Part shown: in pieces, positions 56,201 to 64,000 of the stretch | Position numbering within the stretch: position 1 is the first letter of the stretch | Layout: each line of letters opens with the position of its first letter | Source: Nymphaea colorata | Taxonomy: Eukaryota; Streptophyta; Magnoliopsida; Nymphaeales; Nymphaeaceae | Assembly: GCF_008831285.2 (NCBI RefSeq) | Contig: NC_045143.1 | Location: 3,481,503-3,545,502, forward strand | Direction of reading: 5' to 3' | Length of the DNA stretch: 64,000 nt | The notes under the pieces: generated by a model | Databases searched by the model: none | What the model saw: only the letters and a program-made list of their open reading frames with translations | What the model was told of the DNA's origin: nothing | Made by a program: the position numbers and the translations under genes

Positions 56201-58776
56201 GCATGGAAGGTCCAGTTTGTTTGAAACCCTAATTTGTGGACATGCCATCTATATATGGTCAATTTGATATCGATCAACCTCTAAATCACTGGAATCTGCT
56301 GTATTACAGGATTTCATAATTAAGAGTCAAGGTAAAAGCAACATGAAAAATTGAAAAAAAACAAAAAAAGGTCTCTTTTTACGTAGGTTTTGAATAAACT
56401 TTCACTTATTCCCTGGTAGTGCACCATTTCCTTGCCGACTCTGGAGCATTCCGCATATCAGAAATTACAATCTATCTGTTCAATATTAATTCCCATTTTA
56501 ACGGAGAAACGATCATATATTATATTGTTCGAGAACACATGAAAAGATGCATAATTGTGGTCTTCAAACTCTTAATTTCTTGCCAATTCATCAATTTTCA
56601 CTAATGTTCTTAGTTTGTCTAAACCTGAACCATTTACATCCTTAATTTCCATCGTTGACAACAAGACGAGTTAGGCCCTCATAGACTATTCATCAACCAT
56701 ATTCGATTTGAATATACGTTATGCTTTTTTTTTCATAGTTTCATATAATATTTTTTATGATTGAATTTTTTAGGAGTGAGACCTACCACCTCTTGTCAGA
56801 GTAAACTAAACGTTTATACTTAGCTATAGTTTGCATTTATTAATAAACTTTCTAAAGGGCACGGTGATTTTGTTGCATTTTTCAAATATATTTTTTTTAC
56901 TAAATCTAGGAAGCTATTTGAACATCGAAACAAAGATAAACGTGTAAAACGTTCAAGAAGTAATTATATTTGCCTTTACACCTTGTCCTTCGACCATTTT
57001 CCTTCCCAACTGATACTGTGGTTTCTTGTGTTGACTTACGTAGCATGGTATATAGCTAAACTTTGCCACATTTCTGCAATACTATAGGTACACGAGAAAG
57101 AATAGTTTATAAGGATATACAATATTAATTCGTATAATTATATCACTAATTTGACAATTAACTTAAATCTTTTTAATGTTTCTAGCTAACTTTAACTTAT
57201 CTACTATGGATAGATATAGGAAACACACTTAATACATGGAGTTCACTGGCATAAAATCCTTGATCTTTCTTATTCATTAGAAAATGCACAGAGCCCTTGA
57301 TTTATGAATATGAAAGTAAATACCGAAACATATTGGAAGCTCTAAACAATCTCGATTCCTAATTTGTATGTTTTGCTAATCTTAGTTACAGATCATTTCT
57401 CAATATATCCCTCCTCTTTCTTCTCTTTTGATTAAGTAGGGAGAGAAAAAGAGTAGCTACACTAAGTTCTCCCTCCGTCTCTCTTCTCCCTGGTTAGGAC
57501 AGAGACTGAAGCCAGAGAACTTAAAAGTGCACACCAAATATTTTTTTTTAGCATAACCTAACCTCGTGGATGTGATCTTGAGAATAATTTAGCAGAAATA
57601 TATGATAAGCGGATCCATTTTTGGGTTTTGCAGGTGATTTTCTTAACCATTCAGAAATAACAGATCTTATTGACACCCAATGTGGTCGTACATGTTTTTC
57701 GATGAATCAGCTTGAATCATACCAGGTTTGTACTAAACTAGTAAGCATAAACACATTAAAATGCTGATATTCTGACTAAAGCATACTAAGCATGCTTTAA
57801 GTGGTAACCTAAGCGGCTCAATAGCAGGGGACGATTTTGGAGCAAGCAGAGCTAATGACCTTTTTCTTAAGGTTTCTGTGAGGAAACAAGAGAAATGAAA
57901 CAAAAAAAGGGGTCCTAACAAGAAGTTGATAAAGCCTAAAATGCAAAAGAGAGAGAGAGAGAGGATGATCTGAAAGCAAAATTTGGCAGTTCTCTTTAAA
58001 GTTTTTACCCAAACGACATCACAGAGCGAAAGAGAGAGAGAGAGAGAGAGAAAGGTTATAAGCAAATCCTAAGTTTGCTGTTTGGCCATTTCTGCTTAAA
58101 AGGAATTCTCTTGCCTGAGGACAAGACATCACCACATGGCATAAAAACAGCACATCCTCAAGTGTGACGAGAGGGCCATCTTTTCTCTTGTGCTCTTGGA
58201 AACTTTGTTCTTTCTCTTGTCCAACATCTAACCCCCATTCATTGACCTCTTCCTATCAATACTCTCCCCAAAAGCCACTTAATTCCAAAACTACACCTTA
58301 CCCTCTTACCCGTGGACCAAGATGCAGTTGCTCGGATCCCAACCGATAATTTCATCTGGGTATGATCTAGTCAGCTGGGTCCGAAGAACACAGTAATCCA
58401 ATAAACAAAAATGAGTGGATTTGACTGCCATGTGGTTCTCGCCAAATCCAGCCTGACCAGGAACATCCTATCAGTGCAGTACCTGTTCCGAATCTGACTG
58501 GGTTAAAATAGCTTACTGAACAAAATTTTACACTTACTGGGTTCAAACTCCAGAGGAAACACCCAAATTGAAGATAATTGACTATTAACCTGATCCAAGT
58601 TTGTGTTTCTGAACCCATAAATCATTGCCACATGCCAATTAAATAAATGTCCAAATCCTCCATTTATTTCTCCAACAATCAAGTTTATCTGAATGACTGG
58701 GTTCACTTGATTGAGATGGAAACCTTACATATTTGCAGAACTAACCTTATCTCCAGAACCAATTCACTTTCATTTC

Positions 58777-58786
58777 TATATAAATA
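58777..58786 (+). promoter_or_regulatory. TATA box of the gibberellin 3-oxidase gene
   Basis: TATATAAATA lies 70 nt upstream of the ATG at 58856. This places a transcription start about 30 nt downstream and a short leader of roughly 40 nt. Confidence 0.7.
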
Positions 58787-58855
58787 GATGTAATTGCCCA
58801 TTTTCTTCCCATCGAAGGCCACTTCGGCTTGTACATATCTCACAGAGATCTCACC

Positions 58856-60355
58856 ATGCATTCCCTATCCCAAGTTTACAAAGATCATCCTGTCACCCTG
58901 CACCACCCTCTCATGGACCTCAACACCATGGAAGAAGTACCAGAGTCTTATGTATGGCCACCCTTTGATGACTACCTTGATGATGAGACAGCCAAGAACA
59001 GCTCCATACCCATAATCAGCCTCTCTGAGCCAAGCCTTGATGTTCTGAACCAAATTTCATCTGCATGTGAGGATTGGGGCATGTTCCAAGTAGTGAACCA
59101 TGGTGTATCTTCTCAGCTTCTCTCAGAGATGGAGTCCCTTGGAAATCGTCTTTTCTCCCTCCCCATGAAGCAGAAGATTAAGGCCTTGCGTGCACCAGAT
59201 GGCATCTCTGGTTACGGACTTGCACGCATATCACCCTTCTTCAGTAAGCTGATGTGGTTTGAAGGATTTACAATTGCTGAATCTCCTCTTGAACATGTTC
59301 GTTGCCTTATGCCGGATGATTATGAGCATTTCTGGTATGTCAATATCTCTTTTGCTTCATCTTTTTCCTTCTTCAAAAAAGCATCATACCTCAAGAACTT
59401 GAAGTTAAAAGGCAATAAATTTGATACTTGAGGTGACTCTCTAGGTATAATCTGGAAGGAGTCTGCCTAATGACATTTGCTGCTGTATCTCATCGTTTCC
59501 CACCCAACTGAATCTATGTTGATTGTACAAGTTCTCATTCATTCATCCATAGATGGTTATCACTGTCAAGTTACAGTGCTTACCAAGCAGAGGATAGCGA
59601 CCTCCAAGTGATCCAGCACTAGGGCCTGTTAGCTTGTCACTCCAAGCATGTTCTAATTTTTGGAGTTCTGATAGCAACAGCCAACAGTGTTCTCATGTGA
59701 AGTGCACTTAACCTGAGAATTATGAGAATGGAAATTATACACCTTCATTTTGTTTTCTGGCAGCTCAATAGTCCAGGAGTACGAGCATGAAATGGAGCAC
59801 CTAGCACGAAGACTGATGGAACTCATACTAACATCGCTGGGACTCAACAAAAACGATGTCAAGTGGGCGAGGAATGGATTCGAAAGCATGCATGGTGTGC
59901 TGCAACTGAACTACTACCCGCTCTGCCCACAACCAAGCAATGCCATGGGCCTGGCTGCACACACTGACTCCTCACTGTTGACCCTCCTCTACCAGACCAG
60001 CACCCAGGGGCTTCAGATCATGAAAGAACGTCACTGGGTCAATGTTCCTCCAGTACCCAGTGCTATTGTCATCAACGTCGGTGACCTCCTTCACATCCTC
60101 TCAAATGGACGCTTCTCCTCTCCATTACACCGTGTGCTTGTAAGCCGAGCTCAACATCGTTTCTCATTTGCCCACTTCTGGGGCCCAACATCTGAAACAA
60201 GCATCTATCCTCATCCTAAGCTCCTCAGCTTGCAGAGTCCCCCTCTCTACCAATCCATTACATGGGCAGACTACCTCAGACTCAAAGCTAAACTCTTCAA
60301 CAGGGCATTGTCATCACTCCTGTTATCAGATGGCATTCCAGCAACCAACCAATGA
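58856..60355 (+). CDS. GA3OX: Gibberellin 3-beta-dioxygenase (GA3ox)
   Basis: Two exons, 58856-59334 and 59764-60355, give 356 residues. The single GT-AG intron splits a Cys codon after YEHF, and the product length is normal for GA3ox. The first in-frame ATG (MHSLSQVYKDHP) aligns with the usual short N-terminus; PESYVWPP follows. The DIOX_N domain spans about 55-160 (CEDWGMFQVVNHGV, SGYGLARISPFFSKLMWFEGFT). In the catalytic jelly roll, NYYPLCP is at 209-215, the iron ligands are H226, D228 and H282, and the 2-oxoglutarate-binding pair is R292 and S294. The sequence GYGLARIS-FFSKLMW-EGFT is typical of GA3ox rather than GA20ox or GA2ox. The enzyme 3-beta-hydroxylates GA9/GA20 to bioactive GA4/GA1 in the cytosol. 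All catalytic residues are present. Confidence 0.92.
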
Positions 60356-61204
60356 CCTGAAAGCAGTTTCTTGAGCCAACTTGACTTGGTGATTCGTATC
60401 CTAATTCAAGCTTAAAACAGGTCCATGTGTTCACAAAGTTCCTTTTGGACTAAATGCAGCTCCAGTGGCGAAATGCACAGGTTTTGGCTCAACATTTCTC
60501 ATCCAACTGAGTCATGTTTCAACTGCATATTTCGTAACAATATTCAAGAACTAAAGAAAGAAAGGACGTATTTCATATAAAATTAATGTTATGGTTACAC
60601 AGTTGCAACAGTAAATCTTCAAGTAATATATACAGTTTATGTACCATTTACCACTTGTCCAATCCATAATTTATTGGCCAAGAAGGAATCAGCTGCTATT
60701 TGGGACCTATTCTGAACTTTGGCTTCTTGTGCGTGCATGCATATAAAAGAGAAAAAGGCAACAAACGGCCCCACAAGAAAGACTTGACCACTAAGTTGCA
60801 CCAGATCGCTCACCCACATGCAAACAAAAGATTGCTGTTCATCTTTCTTGTCTTTGGCCAACTGCAAAAACAAAAAGGTTTTAAATTTATTAGTTAAACT
60901 CAACATGTATATATACACAAACACACACACCAATAAATAAATCAAATCACATATGGCATGCGGGAGTAGATTATGCATGTTATCAATATCAAACACAGGA
61001 CACTAACACTGAGTATTAAATCTTCTATTTTCTTGGTAGGGGGTGTTTGTGTGTGTGTGTATGCAAAAACACAGGCGTATGAAACTTCAGCCTTACATAT
61101 TACATATCCTGCGTACCCTTCTATGGAAACTAGAAGTGCTGTGCTGACACGGCAATGGTATGTCACAAAAGGGCATTAGGGTTTGCAGGATCATATTATG
61201 TATG

Positions 61205-61266
<62 letters not shown>

Positions 61267-64000
61267 TGGGGAGGGGGGGGAGGGTATTGAGTTAAACTAG
61301 TCCTGTTTTGAGACTGGTTTTTCAAGTCATCTCCCCTCCCAAGGATCTACCACATAAAAAGGATTACAGACAAGAAATAAGAAAAAAAGAGGAGAGAGAG
61401 AGGGGGTGAAAATTATAAACACATCTAAATCAGGGCAATGGGAATGGCCCACTTTGACTTGGGCTGGTGTGCTCATAGCCTCATAGAAATCACTTCTTGA
61501 GAAGAATGTATGGCTGCAGGTTTCAACCTACCATTCCCAAAGCATGAATTTTTTCTTTTTCGTTGATTGGCAGGAAGGTGATGGTTAGGAAAGTATAATT
61601 GTTATCATCTTCCCCATAAACCTGTTTTAAGAAAGCTTAGCCCAGAGTTTCTATGGTATTTGGGCAAACCAACACAAAGAAAATCAATCTGAATATCATC
61701 AATTTGTTCTCAGAATAGTCCAGATACTTTGTCCAGCAACTCTAATGTATCAACTATCAAGTACAAAGAAGCCACTTGATTTTGTGAACTAAGTTCTTCC
61801 TTCTAAATTATAACAAAGTGCATTCAATAGAGGTGTCCGCAATTATTTCATGGTCTGCAAATTTTACTTCTAAATTTTTCCTTTAAAATGGAGCAGGAAT
61901 ATAAGGTGATGATTGATAATAGCTGCCACTCAAAATAAATTCTTTCCTCTATCTCTTAAAGAAGACGAAAAGCATCCTGTCTGTCCGAATAAAGACACAC
62001 ATACTGACCCACCGTTATTGTGGCTACATTAAAGCTCATTCAGTTCCTTAATGGTACATAACATTAAAAATGTAAATACAACCATGTTTTTGAGAAACTA
62101 TTTAAGCTTGACATGCAGCTAACAGAAAATTCAAGCCATCTAATTCCATATAAAAGTTAAGTAGCTTGCATACAATGGCTGTACAAGCAGACAGGATCTG
62201 TGCATGAATAGTAATATTGTTACAGATATTTACAACAGTGAACTGCTTTCACCGTCACATTTGCATCCACATATACAACTGAAAGTATAGCTTGGCATAC
62301 TGCAAATTTTACGTGCAAACAGGTTTGATTACTTTCAAGTTTCAATTCAGGATTCCATTCTGTGGAGACACGGTATTTTTAAATCCAACAGATATTAGTA
62401 AGAGATTGCAACACAAACAACGAGAATCACATAGACTAGGTCTTAAAATGCATATCAGAAACTAGCCCACTTTGATCAATTGAGGAGACTGTGCACAAGT
62501 TTGTTCCACGTTAATGGCATTCTTTGCCCATATCATCTCATTTTTTACATGGCCTATGCAAGAAAGGCAGATAAAAATAAAGGAGATGGACATGATAATA
62601 ACTAAAACAGTACTCTAGCAATATATGAGGCATTAAATAGGAAGTCATTACACTCTCATTTTACAGTCAAACTCAGTTTTTTGTTCTCCCCTACACTAAA
62701 TCAGCATTTCTCCAGTACCATACAACGAGGAAATATATTAAGACAAGTTTTAGCCTACTACATAAACATCCCTATAGATGCAAGTAAAGATGCATGTAGC
62801 CTGGTAAAAGTTTCTGACTATCATTTAGACCTGCTATAGAATTTAGCATCAGAGGTCATGTGAAATCATCAACAACTTTTAGCATATAAATCATGCTTCC
62901 CATGCAGAAGCAAAGATTATCATGCCCTCTACAGGAAATGTATTTGCGGTTGTTCTCCAAAGAAGTTGCACAATTCTCTGCAGTTTATATGGAGTGAAAG
63001 TGAAATATTGAGGCCCAAAATTTGACTCCAGACTTTTGCTGCAGACATAACTGACAACAAGAAAATTATTATGAAGTCTTTAATTATTGACAAAGTTTGG
63101 TACATGAATCAGTGTGGCAAAAACTTGGAAGGAACCATATAATTGGATCAATAGTGGAGGCCTGTGGTGGCAGTGGATGGGTTGTGCGGATAGCTTTTAT
63201 TGTGTGTTTGAGGATTCAGCGAGAGTTCAATGGCAAAATAATTGCCAAAAGAAGGATGAGGACAGAAAAAGCCTCTTAGTTTTAAGGCCTTTTGCTGAAA
63301 TAATGTGGAAACCTTAATAATTATTGAAAGAATGGTCTTATTGTCCCAGCCTGGTATAAAGTCCGCAATATTTGAAAACCAGCAAAGACTAAGGATCTCC
63401 GTTTAATGGCAATTTTTATCAGTAGAATAAGCTAGTTTTATGCTGTTATGAGAAAATGATGAACAAATAGAAGCGTCAAACAGTTAACAGACCTCACACG
63501 CTATGCTTGTCTGTGATAATTTGAGTTCGTTGGCGAAAATAATACATACTTAAGAGTGGTAACCTCCTGATTGAATTGGATAGGAAGTTCAAGTCTTGCG
63601 GTCTAACTGGAGATCAACGTTGTTAGGATGGGTTTCTGAAACAAATCAATTTCCAGTACATTAAGAAATTTGTCCCCAACCAACTTCAGCTTGAATCAAT
63701 CTATTCAAGAATCGACTTTATATCCCAAAAAAAAAGTTAAGAAAAACAAGGTAAATTTGTTCTAAAAAGAAAATTACATAAAAAAGATATTATGAGACGT
63801 GCAATGAAGGTCTAAATTGTTTATATGTAGGATGAACAAATTCCATAGTTTCTCACAGAAGCAGGAAAACGAAAAAGGAAAGGAAAAGGAAAATTTGTTT
63901 AAGAAAAAAAAAAGCAAAACGTATAAAGTCCGGAACATGCATTTAAGGCCTAAAAGGCTAAAACGATAACATGTAGCAGCCACAAACACTATAATTCTCA
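60356..64000. other. Flank of GA3ox, no gene seen
   Basis: Contains the GA3ox 3' flank and a TA/TG compound microsatellite (about 61205-61264). The remaining AT-rich DNA has only short open frames without family resemblance. No exon of a gene crossing the right edge was recognised. Confidence 0.6.
61205..61264. repeat. TA/TG compound microsatellite
   Basis: About ten TA units pass directly into about twenty TG units. Confidence 0.93.

Noticed and set aside
58829..58855. Upstream extension of the GA3ox frame
   Set aside because: The frame opens upstream but has no ATG before 58856; the 58856 start matches the family's N-terminus.

Overview
This is nuclear DNA of a flowering plant. Every recognisable gene is a land-plant family member with spliceosomal introns. 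Intergenic DNA is AT-rich with long TA, GA/CT and GT microsatellites, and there are no bacterial operons, organellar genes or intact transposons. The species cannot be fixed from the sequence alone. All six genes lie on the + strand and are single copy here; together they look like ordinary euchromatin.

Layout. 1-1723: last two exons of an ISS1/VAS1-type aminotransferase (tryptophan/methionine/indole-pyruvate balance), with the 5' part off the left edge. 3778-12354: seven-exon katanin p60 ATPase (microtubule severing). 14113-17221: ten-exon GPN-loop GTPase 2 (QQT1 type; RNA polymerase II assembly and cell-division patterning). 17222-25234: gene-poor interval with transposon-like debris and a SINE-like patch. 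25235-38009: 24-exon full-size PDR/ABCG transporter, closest to ABCG32 (cutin precursor export). 38010-43297: gene-poor. 43298-47617: six-exon TIFY8-type transcriptional regulator with a reading-frame break in exon 3. 47618-58855: gene-poor interval with a very long TA array. 58856-60355: two-exon gibberellin 3-beta-dioxygenase with a clear TATA box. 60356-64000: nothing gene-like seen.

The genes do not form a pathway cluster. Auxin-related transamination, gibberellin activation, microtubule severing and cuticle export all bear on growth, but their proximity is probably incidental.

The most notable biology is in splicing. The GPN2 gene uses four intron classes: ordinary GT-AG, GC-AG, a U12-type GT-AG intron (intron 2) and a U12-type AT-AC intron (intron 9). 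Two genes carry short tandem duplications that copied a splice site: a 71-bp duplication of the GPN2 exon 3 donor, and a 39-bp duplication of the ABCG32 exon 8 acceptor. Similar duplications (about 34 to 166 bp period) recur across the window. The transporter has Asp in place of the catalytic Glu in the Walker B motif of its first ATPase domain, and the TIFY8 gene has a frameshift that a phase-compatible 118-nt intron could remove. I found no clearly new gene system.
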